From Flagellimonas eckloniae (GTDB lineage: Bacteria > Bacteroidota > Bacteroidia > Flavobacteriales > Flavobacteriaceae): a stretch of 64,000 nucleotides of DNA. This document shows positions 37,858 through 45,745 of the stretch, in pieces; position 1 is the stretch's first letter, and each line of letters begins with the position of its first letter. The stretch lies in NCBI RefSeq assembly GCF_001413955.1, contig NZ_LCTZ01000002.1, positions 3,396,501 to 3,460,500 of the forward strand, read 5' to 3'. Below the pieces are notes generated by a model. That model was not told the DNA's origin, ran no database searches, and worked only from the letters and a program-made list of their open reading frames with translations. A program made the position numbers and the translations under genes.

Positions 37858-37882
37858 GTTGAGGAATAGGCTTTTTTAAAAT

Positions 37883-38792
37883 TTCACTTATCGGTCTTGG
37901 CTATGATTTCGGAGTGGAAAATTCGGTAGAATTTTCCGCAGTAGCACTGACCTTAATTAATTAGTATTTAGTTTCGGGCTATCAATTCAGCCACGCTGAA
38001 TTATAGCCGTTGTTACCTGCTGGCTTTTATTCGGTCGTGATAAATTCGATAGAGCCAATAATCCTCCAACTGCTAATATTGCTCCACCAATAAAAGGAAA
38101 TCCAGCACCAACTAAATCAGCCATATTTGATGAAAAAAGAAATGGCAAACAAAATAACATTCCAAAAATCCCTGCTGTAATTGAAGCAAAAGCTCCAAAT
38201 TTTGTAACTCGTTTCATATCAAATACTGTTTTGCATTCAAATTCTGGCTTTAATAGTTCAGTTCTCAATTCCGTCAGATTTCGGGTAGCATATTTTTCAA
38301 TTGTCCATTCCGAAATTGCGATGGTTTTCTTTCCGTTTTTAAAGTCCGAGTAAAAAGTTCGCCACAAGTCTGGAAGCAAAATTGCTCCGAATATCAAAAT
38401 TGTAAATGATGGAATAGAATAATTTCCATTTCCAATCATAAATGCTTGCATTCGGATTTCGTCTTCAGCCGTCATTTGGTAATTAAGCAAAACGTGTTTC
38501 AAATCGTGGCTTTCGTATTTTGGTACTAAAGTCAGATTATGATTGTCAAGACATTCAGCTATTTCTTTTCCTAAAGTTCCATTTTCAAGTTTTCTTAATT
38601 CCGAAACCTTTTGTTCATAAGGTTCCATTTTGCTAAAGAATTCGATTGTTGAAACAGAGAGGTCAAAAGATTGTTTAATTATCCTTCTGGCTATTTTTTG
38701 TAATATGTTCATTTATAAGTTCAGATTTTTCAGCTTGCAGGTAACGTTAAGCTAAGGACTGTTTTAATTGTCTTTAGCGATTGATAAGTGAA
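37883..38792. repeat. One-gene unit bounded by nested inverted repeats (unit 1)
   Basis: Outer ends TTCACTTATC (37883-37892) and GATAAGTGAA (38783-38792) are a perfect 10-bp inverted repeat. Inner ends GTTACCTGC (38012-38020) and GCAGGTAAC (38737-38745) are a perfect 9-bp inverted repeat. A hairpin (GGAAAATTC, loop GGTA, GAATTTTCC) lies at 37916-37937 on the gene's 3' side. Only one gene, the Coq4-motif protein, is inside. The unit is about 910 bp and has the same plan as the one at 54259-55177. No transposase is encoded. Confidence 0.65.
37987..38712 (-). CDS. Coq4-motif membrane protein
   Basis: A 241-residue protein. Residues His69, Asp70, His73 and Glu85 fit exactly the HDxxHx11E metal motif of Coq4 proteins (SHDLKHVLLNYQM). 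Two hydrophobic helices lie near the C-terminus (about residues 172-192 and 198-220), and there is a hydrophobic stretch around 100-112. Coq4 acts in ubiquinone assembly, but Flavobacteriia generally make menaquinone, so a different lipid or quinone role must be considered. It stands on the opposite strand to its neighbours, inside an inverted-repeat unit. The inner inverted repeat lies within its last codons. It was probably inserted as a cassette. Confidence 0.7.
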   Translation of the reverse strand: MNILQKIARRIIKQSFDLSVSTIEFFSKMEPYEQKVSELRKLENGTLGKEIAECLDNHNLTLVPKYESHDLKHVLLNYQMTAEDEIRMQAFMIGNGNYSIPSFTILIFGAILLPDLWRTFYSDFKNGKKTIAISEWTIEKYATRNLTELRTELLKPEFECKTVFDMKRVTKFGAFASITAGIFGMLFCLPFLFSSNMADLVGAGFPFIGGAILAVGGLLALSNLSRPNKSQQVTTAIIQRG

Positions 38793-38807
38793 GTTCGGGA
38801 TTTTTAG
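38731..38807. repeat. Intergenic repeat, copy A
   Basis: This 77-bp stretch matches 40543-40619 at most positions, with shared words CTAAGGACTGTTTTA, TTAGCGA and TGATAAGTGAAGTTCGG. Each copy lies just upstream of a minus-strand accessory gene in the same orientation. The word CGATAAGTGAAGTTCGGAAA also appears, inverted, before the plus-strand gene at 54318, so orientation relative to the gene is kept. Confidence 0.75.
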
Positions 38808-38925
38808 TTAAAAAATCCAATCCCGATTGACGCCTATAAACTATTGCAGTATAAATGGGCGATAGTTATTCATCAGGATTAAATAGGCAGTAGAAAACAC
38901 TACCTTTGCAAAAAATTAATGACTG

Positions 38926-39765
38926 ATGGCGAAATCAGACTACAGCCGAGAGCGGAAACCTTCCAATAGAACCTCTGGAAGCGATAAAAAAAAGCAATTT
39001 TCCAAAGGAAGACCCCCCAGAAAGAAAACTGCCCCAAAAAAACCATCCAACCCAGATGAGATTCGTTTAAACCGGTATATTGCCAATGCGGGTATCTGTT
39101 CCCGAAGGGAAGCCGACACCTATATTGCTGCCGGAAGTGTATCTGTAAACGGTAAGGTAATCTCAGAAATGGGGTATAAGGTAAAACGAACGGACGATGT
39201 CCGGTTCGACGGCCGAAAACTAAGCCTTGAAAAGAAGGAATACATTTTGCTGAACAAGCCCAAAAATTTTATCACTACAACAAATGATGAAAAAGGAAGG
39301 CGCACCGTAATGGAACTGGTTTCCAGTGCTTCCAAATCTAGATTATTGCCCGTTGGGCGTTTGGATAGGAATACCACAGGACTTTTACTCTTTACCAATG
39401 ATGGGGATATGACCAAAAAGTTGACCCACCCAACATACGGAGTACGTAAAATCTACCATGTACATTTGGATAAAAGTTTAACCCTTTCCGATTTACGAAA
39501 GATTGAGGCCGGATTGGAATTGGAAGATGGAATGGTTCAAGTTGATGATGTAAGTTATATTCAAGGTTCCCCAAAAAGGGAGGTGGGTATTGAAATTCAC
39601 AGTGGACGGAATCGTATTGTACGGCGAATTTTTGAACATCTTGGTTATACCGTAACCAAATTGGACAGGGTTATTTTTGCAGGATTGACCAAAAAAGACC
39701 TTCCAAGAGGACATTGGCGCCCACTAACAGAACAAGAAATCATTAATTTGGGGATGATAAAGTGA
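38926..39765 (+). CDS. RsuA/RluB-family pseudouridine synthase
   Basis: A 279-residue rRNA pseudouridine synthase. It opens with a basic, disordered tail of about 40 residues (KPSNRTSGSDKKKQFSKGR). An S4 RNA-binding domain follows (IRLNRYIANAGICSRREADT). The catalytic domain has GRLDRNTTGLLLFTNDGD with the essential Asp. The late GRNRIVRRIFEHLGY is typical of RluB/RluE/RsuA enzymes, which modify single uridines in large or small subunit rRNA. The gene commonly sits after mvaD, GHMP kinase and ubiA in this group; here the nitrilase and the Coq4 unit lie between. A terminator follows. Confidence 0.9.
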   Translation: MAKSDYSRERKPSNRTSGSDKKKQFSKGRPPRKKTAPKKPSNPDEIRLNRYIANAGICSRREADTYIAAGSVSVNGKVISEMGYKVKRTDDVRFDGRKLSLEKKEYILLNKPKNFITTTNDEKGRRTVMELVSSASKSRLLPVGRLDRNTTGLLLFTNDGDMTKKLTHPTYGVRKIYHVHLDKSLTLSDLRKIEAGLELEDGMVQVDDVSYIQGSPKREVGIEIHSGRNRIVRRIFEHLGYTVTKLDRVIFAGLTKKDLPRGHWRPLTEQEIINLGMIK

Positions 39766-39783
39766 TTTTATCAATTAAATGAT

Positions 39784-39800
39784 AAAAGCACACGCTTTTT
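39784..39800 (+). terminator. Terminator after the pseudouridine synthase gene
   Basis: A short hairpin AAAAGC, loop ACAC, GCTTTT is followed by further T. A second AT-only hairpin (TTTTATCA with TGATAAAA, 39766-39787) overlaps it. The region separates two convergent genes. Confidence 0.6.
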
Positions 39801-39802
39801 AT

Positions 39803-40495
39803 TCAGCTTATTTTTTTACGATACAACCACCAGTTCATATCTCTAGTCAACGTATACCCTAATTTTTCATACAGAGAAATTGCCAAATTCCCTTTGTTTG
39901 TATGTAAAATAGGTGTTTTGTTTTCTTTTAAAATTTCTTTTGTATTGTAGGCAATCAATTGTTTTGCCAGTCCTTTTCGGGTATAATTGGGATGAGTAAC
40001 CACGGCACTAACTTCAATAAAAAGATTGGTTTGCATTCGCTGACCAGCTATTGAAACTAATTGACCGTTCTTAAATATCCCATAATAGTTGCCCATTTCA
40101 AAGCTTCTTTTTTGATAGTAACCAGGCATAACCAACCAAATTAAATCATAGATCTCATCAATAAATGACTCATCTAACAACACAATTCTTTCTGTTATTT
40201 GAATGTCAATTAATTTATTTAAAACCATTTGACACCCATCAATTTTTTTTTCCAAAAAAACTTTGGTGTCATCTATTATTGGTGTTTGATTCTCTGAAAC
40301 GAAGAAGAATTCATCCGAAGTTTTTAAATATTCATTTGAAGCTTTTGCTGTTTTTGTTTCATCGAAAAAAGACCCAAAAGTGCAAATCTCTGGGTTGTAA
40401 AATTGGACCCCGTTAAATTCAACAGCAAATTCTTTATGAGTTTCTTTTAAGGAATGCCAAACGGGGTTTTTTAATTGATGTTCTAAATCTATCAT
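39803..40495 (-). CDS. GNAT-family N-acetyltransferase
   Basis: A 230-residue protein whose C-terminal half (about residues 110-225) is a GNAT acetyltransferase. The acetyl-CoA motif is THPNYTRKGLAKQLI, followed by NLAISLYEKLGYTLTRDMNW. The N-terminal half is more like a GNAT-related FeeM/GCN5 pseudo-domain with no clear motif. The substrate is unknown. It converges on the pseudouridine synthase gene. Copy B of the intergenic repeat lies just upstream, as copy A does for the Coq4-motif gene, so it may also be an inserted accessory gene. Confidence 0.85.
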   Translation of the reverse strand: MIDLEHQLKNPVWHSLKETHKEFAVEFNGVQFYNPEICTFGSFFDETKTAKASNEYLKTSDEFFFVSENQTPIIDDTKVFLEKKIDGCQMVLNKLIDIQITERIVLLDESFIDEIYDLIWLVMPGYYQKRSFEMGNYYGIFKNGQLVSIAGQRMQTNLFIEVSAVVTHPNYTRKGLAKQLIAYNTKEILKENKTPILHTNKGNLAISLYEKLGYTLTRDMNWWLYRKKIS

Positions 40496-40542
40496 TAAAA
40501 TGAAAGAAATTAAGTTTAACTATGAAGTGTCCTTGATCCATT

Positions 40543-40619
40543 TAAGCTTGCTTACAATGTTAAACTAAGGACTGTTTTATTTGTCGTTAGCGACTGATAA
40601 GTGAAGTTCGGAAATTTTG
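40543..40619. repeat. Intergenic repeat, copy B
   Basis: This copy matches copy A (38731-38807) over 77 bp with roughly a dozen differences. It includes CTAAGGACTGTTTTA and TGATAAGTGAAGTTCGGAAA. It lies upstream of the GNAT gene. No partner end with CACTTATC was found on the other side of that gene, so this may be a remnant of a unit or a repeat moved on its own. Confidence 0.75.
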
Positions 40620-40758
40620 TAATAAAATCTACATTTAATTAGTATTTGTAAACAACAGGACCAACAATTCTACAAAAATATCGCAGTATCAAAGCACCCC
40701 TGACACACCCTTGTCATAAGCTGTAAATATTTTTGTAGAAATCTTAAAATTTATAAGC

Positions 40759-41217
40759 ATGACACACACAAAAAAAGACGCATTTACCATTGTTGGTATA
40801 TCGGCAAGAACATCTAATGAAAATGGGAAAGCGGAGAATGACATTCCTCAACTATGGCAAAAATTTATGGCAGAAGGTGTTGCTCACAAAATTCCCCATA
40901 AAGTGGATGATACCATCTATGCCATTTATACAAATTATGAAGGAGACCACACAAAGCCCTATACCATTGTAATTGGTTGCAATGTGTCCAATCTGGATAA
41001 CATTCCAGAGGATCTAACTGTAAAAATGGTACCTTCTTCCAACTACACAAAATTTATGGCCAAGGGTGATCTTACCAAAGATGCCGTAATCAATACCTGG
41101 ATGGAAATTTGGAACACGGATCTAAAAAGAACCTACACTACTGATATTGAAATCTATGGGGAGAAAGCATTGAACCCCACAGATGGAGAAGCTGAAATTT
41201 TAATTGCAGTGCAATAA
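40759..41217 (+). CDS. GyrI-like/Cass2-type effector-binding domain protein
   Basis: A 152-residue stand-alone effector-binding protein of the GyrI-like (SOUL-related) fold. The opening FTIVGISARTSNENG, the central LWQKFMAEG and PYTIVIGCNVSN, and the closing DIEIYG fit integron-cassette protein Cass2 and the C-terminal domain of AraC/BmrR-type regulators, which bind drug-like cations. There is no DNA-binding domain, so it is not a regulator by itself. It is alone on the plus strand and is followed by a strong terminator. Ligand and role are unknown. Confidence 0.8.
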   Translation: MTHTKKDAFTIVGISARTSNENGKAENDIPQLWQKFMAEGVAHKIPHKVDDTIYAIYTNYEGDHTKPYTIVIGCNVSNLDNIPEDLTVKMVPSSNYTKFMAKGDLTKDAVINTWMEIWNTDLKRTYTTDIEIYGEKALNPTDGEAEILIAVQ

Positions 41218-41232
41218 ACCCTCACATTATTT

Positions 41233-41280
41233 AGCCGCTATGTCCCCAATCTATCTGCTAATGGACATAGCGGTTTATTT
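41233..41280 (+). terminator. Intrinsic terminator
   Basis: An 11-bp perfect stem, CCGCTATGTCC (41235-41245) with GGACATAGCGG (41263-41273), encloses a 17-base loop and is followed by TTTATTT. It ends the effector-binding gene. Confidence 0.85.
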
Positions 41281-41348
41281 AAATATTAAATACTCTTATT
41301 CAAATATATTTTTATACTTTTTGCATACGTAAGAAACGTATGCTATAA

Positions 41349-42713
41349 ATGTACAATGATGTTATAAAATTCTGGAAACTGCACAAACTTTCCGTTGTTT
41401 TTGTAGTAGTAAGCATTCTTTTTTATGTAAGCTTTGGATATGATTTGGAGCGTACCTCTTTCATCAAGCTCATAACGCTTTATGCTGGATTGTTTTACTT
41501 TTTCTATAAGCTCATTCAGTTTGAAAAATGGAATCTCAAATTCCTGTTGATTTCAGGGATACTGTTTAGATTGGTGTTTTTTCTTGTAGAGCCTAATCTT
41601 TCGCAGGATTTTTATCGGTTTATATGGGATGGAGAACTTATCAAACATGGTTTAAATCCATATTTATACACTCCCAACGATTTAATTGGGCAAAATGGCT
41701 TGCCAATCTCAAATGCTGACGCGCTTTTTGCAGGTATGGGCGAATTGAGTGCAAAACATTTTAGCAACTATCCGCCGGTAAATCAAATCATTTTTGCCCT
41801 TTCTTCATTATTGGGAGGCGGCAGTATTTTGGGTTCTATAATTGTAATGCGACTGTTCATCATTTTTGCAGATTTGGGCATTCTCTACTTTTCAAGAAAA
41901 TTGCTTCAAAATTTAAACCAATCCAATCACATGGCATTTTGGTATTTTTTAAACCCCTTGGTCATCATTGAGCTTACAGGAAATCTGCATTTTGAAGGTG
42001 TAATGCTATTTTTCCTTGTTTGGTCACTCTATTTAATTTCCAGTAAAAAAGAAATTTTGGCCGCTCCGATCTATGCGGTATCTATTATGGTAAAGCTTGT
42101 GCCCCTTCTTTTTTTACCTCTTTTTATAAAACATTTTGGTTTCAAAAAAAGCGCCATCTTTTATATACTGATTGGGCTATCATGTATAGTATTATTTTTG
42201 CCGTTTTATTCCCCTGTATTTGTCAGTAATTATTCTGAGACCATAAGCCTGTGGTTTTCTAATTTTGAGTTTAATGCAGGAATTTACAATGTGGTCAAAC
42301 AAATAGGGACTAATTTTTTTGATGCCAAACCGTGGGAATTAGTAAAATCTTACGGTAAACTAGTAGCAATTTTGGTAATGGTGATTACGCTCTTAATGGC
42401 TTTTGTTAGAAAGAACCAAAATCTTAGCACCTTAATTACCTCTATGCTAATCGCACTATCGCTCTATTACTTCCTATCAAGTACAGTACACCCTTGGTAT
42501 ATTATCTTTCTAGTGGGATTGAGCATTTTTACAAGATATCGCTATCCAATTGTCTGGTCTTTTGCGGTAATTTTGAGCTATTGGGCCTATTCCAATCCAG
42601 ACTATACGGAAAATCTATGGCTATTGGCCATTGAATATATTTTGGTCTTTGGCTATTTGATTTATGAAATAGTAGGAAAGGGGCAAAAAAAGTTATATTT
42701 CTTCAAAAAATAA
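41349..42713 (+). CDS. Polyprenol-phosphate-dependent mannosyltransferase-like membrane protein
   Basis: A 454-residue integral membrane protein with about twelve helices. The first extracytoplasmic loop carries PNLSQDFYRFIWDGELIKHG (about residues 76-95). This SQDxYRFxWDG motif is typical of GT-C fold glycosyltransferases such as the MptB/GT87 group that use polyprenol-linked mannose. Further GT-C features include NYPPVNQIIFA and FEGVMLFFLVWSLY. It lies just upstream of the arginine operon, on the same strand, but the 215-bp gap holds the candidate leader. The sugar donor and acceptor are unknown. Confidence 0.8.
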   Translation: MYNDVIKFWKLHKLSVVFVVVSILFYVSFGYDLERTSFIKLITLYAGLFYFFYKLIQFEKWNLKFLLISGILFRLVFFLVEPNLSQDFYRFIWDGELIKHGLNPYLYTPNDLIGQNGLPISNADALFAGMGELSAKHFSNYPPVNQIIFALSSLLGGGSILGSIIVMRLFIIFADLGILYFSRKLLQNLNQSNHMAFWYFLNPLVIIELTGNLHFEGVMLFFLVWSLYLISSKKEILAAPIYAVSIMVKLVPLLFLPLFIKHFGFKKSAIFYILIGLSCIVLFLPFYSPVFVSNYSETISLWFSNFEFNAGIYNVVKQIGTNFFDAKPWELVKSYGKLVAILVMVITLLMAFVRKNQNLSTLITSMLIALSLYYFLSSTVHPWYIIFLVGLSIFTRYRYPIVWSFAVILSYWAYSNPDYTENLWLLAIEYILVFGYLIYEIVGKGQKKLYFFKK

Positions 42714-42759
42714 ATCTCATTTTAGCTCAATCGGAATTAATTTGTACTTTTAACCCATA

Positions 42760-42840
42760 ATGAAAGGACAAGAATACATATTAACTTCATTGAGCATCAC
42801 TGCTCCAGTACGTCCATTCTCTCCACGTCGTCGCCCGTAA
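42760..42840 (+). CDS. Candidate arginine-rich leader peptide of the arginine operon
   Basis: A 26-codon open frame starts with ATG and ends with the run PVRPFSPRRRP, just before TAA. Four of its last nine codons are Arg (CGT, CGT, CGT and CGC). It lies 88 bp before the first gene of the arginine/proline operon. A hairpin CGCCC-GTAA-GGGTG (42832-42845) covers the last codons and the stop. A second, GGAAAT with ATTTCC, spans 42857-42880. Ribosome stalling at Arg codons during arginine shortage could switch these structures. No clear U run for an intrinsic terminator is seen, so the mechanism is open. It is short enough to be chance. Confidence 0.5.
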   Translation: MKGQEYILTSLSITAPVRPFSPRRRP

Positions 42841-42928
42841 GGGTGCACTAAAACTATGGAAATAGGTGAGTCCATTTCCGCAAAAAACACAAAATCATAT
42901 TTAATTTATAGTTTAAATCGACATAGCA

Positions 42929-43543
42929 ATGAAAATTGTAATTGCTAACGAATCACATATTAAGTACGCACAAATTATTAGCAATACCATAACGGAATCT
43001 GCCAAGGTACGTGGTACCGGTATCGCGCAGCGTACACCTGAATATATCATAAAACGGTTGGAAAATGGAAACGCAATTATCGCTTTGGATGGGGATAAAT
43101 TTGCTGGTTTCTGTTATATCGAAGTTTGGGGAAACAAAAACTTTGTGGCCAATTCTGGACTCATCGTACATCCAGATTATAGGAAGCAAGGACTTGCCAA
43201 AAAAATAAAAAAAGCGGTTTTTGAATTATCAAAACAAAAATTTCCGGATGCCAAAATCTTTGGGATTACCACAGGCTTGGCCGTAATGAAAATGAACTAC
43301 GAGCTGGGCTACAAACCTGTGACATTTTCCGAGCTAACCGATGATCCGGAATTTTGGAAAGGATGCCAAACCTGTAAGAACTTCGATATTCTTACGAGAA
43401 CTGAACGAAATATGTGCCTTTGTACGGGCATGCTTTACGATCCAAATACCGCAAAATCAGAATCAAAAAAAATAAATGGAAAGGCTTTTCAGCGATTAAA
43501 GGAAATCAAAGAAAATCTCTTCCTTAAAAAGAAAACAAAATGA
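42929..43543 (+). CDS. GNAT acetyltransferase at the head of the arginine operon (candidate N-acylglutamate synthase)
   Basis: A 204-residue GNAT-fold protein. The acyl-CoA motif is VHPDYRKQGLAKKI (about residues 80-93). The C-terminal part has four cysteines, Cys146 and Cys149 (CQTC) and Cys163 and Cys165 (CLC), which could bind a metal. It is first in the operon and overlaps argG by ATGA. No argA or argJ is in the cluster, so it is the best candidate for acylating glutamate in the first step. The later carbamoyltransferase points to succinyl rather than acetyl groups. The enzymatic role is inferred from position. Confidence 0.82.
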   Translation: MKIVIANESHIKYAQIISNTITESAKVRGTGIAQRTPEYIIKRLENGNAIIALDGDKFAGFCYIEVWGNKNFVANSGLIVHPDYRKQGLAKKIKKAVFELSKQKFPDAKIFGITTGLAVMKMNYELGYKPVTFSELTDDPEFWKGCQTCKNFDILTRTERNMCLCTGMLYDPNTAKSESKKINGKAFQRLKEIKENLFLKKKTK

Positions 43544-44730
43544 AAAAATTAGTTTTAGCCTATAGTGGAGGGCTAGATACATCATACTGTGCCAAATATT
43601 TATCCAAGGAAGAAGGGTTTCAAGTCCATGCCGTAAGCGTTAACACTGGTGGGTTTAGCGCTGAAGAGATTCAAGAAATAGAGCAAAAGGCCTTGGCATT
43701 GGGCGCAACTTCATATACTTCCATTGATGCGGTTTCCAACTTCTATGAAAAGGTGGTAAAGTACCTCATTTTCGGAAATGTACTTCGAAACAATACCTAT
43801 CCACTCTCTGTAAGTGCCGAAAGGATTGTGCAAGCCATGGAAATTGTATCCCACGCCAAAAAAATTGGTGCAACCCATATTGCCCATGGCAGTACTGGGG
43901 CAGGAAACGATCAGGTTCGATTTGATATGATTTTCCAAATCATGGCGCCAGAAATCGAAATCATAACCCCAATCAGGGACAATAAATTATCTCGGGAAGC
44001 AGAGATTGATTATTTACAGAAAAATGGAGTGGATTACTCCTGGGAAAAAGCAAAATATTCGGTCAATAGAGGATTATGGGGAACTTCCGTTGGAGGAGAG
44101 GAAACCTTGACCTCCAATTTACCCCTTCCAGACTCGGCCTATCCAAGTCAATTACAAGAAAAGGAGCCAAAGCAAGTTAAATTGACTTTTGAAAAAGGAG
44201 AACTCATAGCAATTGACGGCGAAAAAGATACTCCCGTGGCAACTATCGAAAAACTGGAGGCCATTGCCTCAAAATATGCAATCGGCAGGGATATTCATGT
44301 TGGTGACACCATAATCGGAATTAAAGGAAGGGTTGGTTTTGAAGCTTCCGCTCCACTGATTATCATTAAAGCACATCATTTATTAGAAAAACACACTTTG
44401 AGTAAATGGCAACAATACCAAAAAGAACAACTAGGAAATTTTTATGGAATGTTGTTGCATGAGGGGAACTATTTGGATGAGGTCATGAGAAATATTGAAG
44501 CATTTTTAACGGACACCCAGAAGAATGTTTCAGGCGATGTTTTTGTAAGTCTTTATCCTTTTCAGTTTCGATTGGATGGAATAGACTCGCCGCATGATCT
44601 TATGAATGCTTCCTTTGGAAGTTATGGCGAAATGAACAAAGGTTGGACAGCTGATGATGCCAAAGGATTTATAAAAATCCTTTCCAATTCTGGTAAAATT
44701 GCAACCCATGTAAACCAAAATCATGATTAA
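43540..44730 (+). CDS. argG: Argininosuccinate synthase
   Basis: A 396-residue enzyme that joins citrulline and aspartate with ATP. The PP-loop is LAYSGGLDTSYC (residues 4-15), and AHGSTGAGNDQVRFDM (about residues 113-128) is the second signature. Length fits the family. It overlaps the upstream GNAT gene by four bases and argC by eight, showing tight coupling. It works near the end of the pathway with ArgH, encoded at the other end of the same operon. Confidence 0.95.
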   Translation: MKKLVLAYSGGLDTSYCAKYLSKEEGFQVHAVSVNTGGFSAEEIQEIEQKALALGATSYTSIDAVSNFYEKVVKYLIFGNVLRNNTYPLSVSAERIVQAMEIVSHAKKIGATHIAHGSTGAGNDQVRFDMIFQIMAPEIEIITPIRDNKLSREAEIDYLQKNGVDYSWEKAKYSVNRGLWGTSVGGEETLTSNLPLPDSAYPSQLQEKEPKQVKLTFEKGELIAIDGEKDTPVATIEKLEAIASKYAIGRDIHVGDTIIGIKGRVGFEASAPLIIIKAHHLLEKHTLSKWQQYQKEQLGNFYGMLLHEGNYLDEVMRNIEAFLTDTQKNVSGDVFVSLYPFQFRLDGIDSPHDLMNASFGSYGEMNKGWTADDAKGFIKILSNSGKIATHVNQNHD

Positions 44731-45697
44731 AGCAGGTATTATAGGCGGGTCGGGCTACACCGGTGGAGAATTGATTCGGTTATTATTGAATCATCCTGAA
44801 ACAACTATTGATTTTGTATTCAGCACCACTAGGGCAGGAAAACAAGTAACTACTGCCCACCAAGATTTGTTGGGGCTAACAAATTTGGAGTTCACAGGCA
44901 CCATAAATCCAAATGTGGATGTTGTTTTTCTATGTCTTGGGCATGGAAACTCCACTAAATTTCTGGAGGAAAACACCTTTTCCAATAGTACTAAGATTAT
45001 TGATTTAAGCAACGATTTTAGATTGAGTCAAGATGCGGTTCTACATGGAAAAACTTTTGTTTATGGACTGCCAGAGTTAAGTAGGGAAAACATAAAAACG
45101 GCAACTGAAATTGCAAATCCTGGCTGCTTTGCTACCTCAATTCAATTGGCATTATTACCCTTGGCCAAAGCAGGTTTGCTGGAAAATGAAGTCCATATAA
45201 ATGCCATTACAGGAAGTACGGGAGCAGGTGTTAGTCCATCTGCAACATCCCATTTTAGCTGGCGAAACAATAATGTTTCGTGGTATAAACCTTTTACGCA
45301 CCAACATTTGGGTGAAATATGTGAAAGTCTGGATTCCTTCGGAAATAAAACAGGAAAACTGTTTTTTTTGCCTACAAGAGGTAACTTTACCCGGGGAATA
45401 TTGGCCACGGCATACACAAAGTTTGAAGGTTCAGTGGAAGATGCCCAAAACCTGTTTAAAGATTTTTATGCCGATGCGATCTTCACCCATGTTTCAGATG
45501 AACCCATCCATTTGAAGCAAGTAGTGAACACCAACAATTGTCACATCCATTTACATAAACATGAAGATGTGCTTTTAGTCACTTCGGCAATTGACAATTT
45601 AATCAAAGGGGCGTCAGGGCAAGCCGTTCAGAACATGAATTTAATGTTTGGTTTTGAAGAAAATCAAGGTTTGCAATTAAAAGCAGGAGTATTTTAA
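44723..45697 (+). CDS. argC: N-acylglutamyl-phosphate reductase
   Basis: A 324-residue NADPH-dependent dehydrogenase that reduces N-acyl-gamma-glutamyl phosphate to the semialdehyde. The nucleotide site is AGIIGGSGYTGGELIRLL at the N-terminus, and the catalytic Cys is in ANPGCFATSIQLALLPL (about residue 134). The closing segment INLIKGASGQAVQNMNLMFG-like sequence is typical. It overlaps argG by eight bases. The 48 bp to proC contain a short REP-like palindrome. Acetyl or succinyl specificity is not visible in this protein. Confidence 0.95.
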   Translation: MIKAGIIGGSGYTGGELIRLLLNHPETTIDFVFSTTRAGKQVTTAHQDLLGLTNLEFTGTINPNVDVVFLCLGHGNSTKFLEENTFSNSTKIIDLSNDFRLSQDAVLHGKTFVYGLPELSRENIKTATEIANPGCFATSIQLALLPLAKAGLLENEVHINAITGSTGAGVSPSATSHFSWRNNNVSWYKPFTHQHLGEICESLDSFGNKTGKLFFLPTRGNFTRGILATAYTKFEGSVEDAQNLFKDFYADAIFTHVSDEPIHLKQVVNTNNCHIHLHKHEDVLLVTSAIDNLIKGASGQAVQNMNLMFGFEENQGLQLKAGVF

Positions 45698-45705
45698 AAC
45701 ATACA

Positions 45706-45731
45706 GTGTCTGGTCGAGCGTAATCGAGACC
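45706..45731. repeat. REP-like palindromic element between argC and proC
   Basis: GTGTCTGGTCGAGCGTAATC followed by GAGACC forms an imperfect hairpin (GTC and TCGA arms pairing with TCGA and GAC). Sequences of this type are scattered through many flavobacterial genomes between genes. Here it falls inside an operon. Confidence 0.55.
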
Positions 45732-45745
45732 TAAATAAATAAATT

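Noticed and set aside
37987..38712. A ubiquinone biosynthesis gene
   Set aside because: The Coq4 motif is present, but no other ubiquinone genes are near and this bacterial group generally uses menaquinone.
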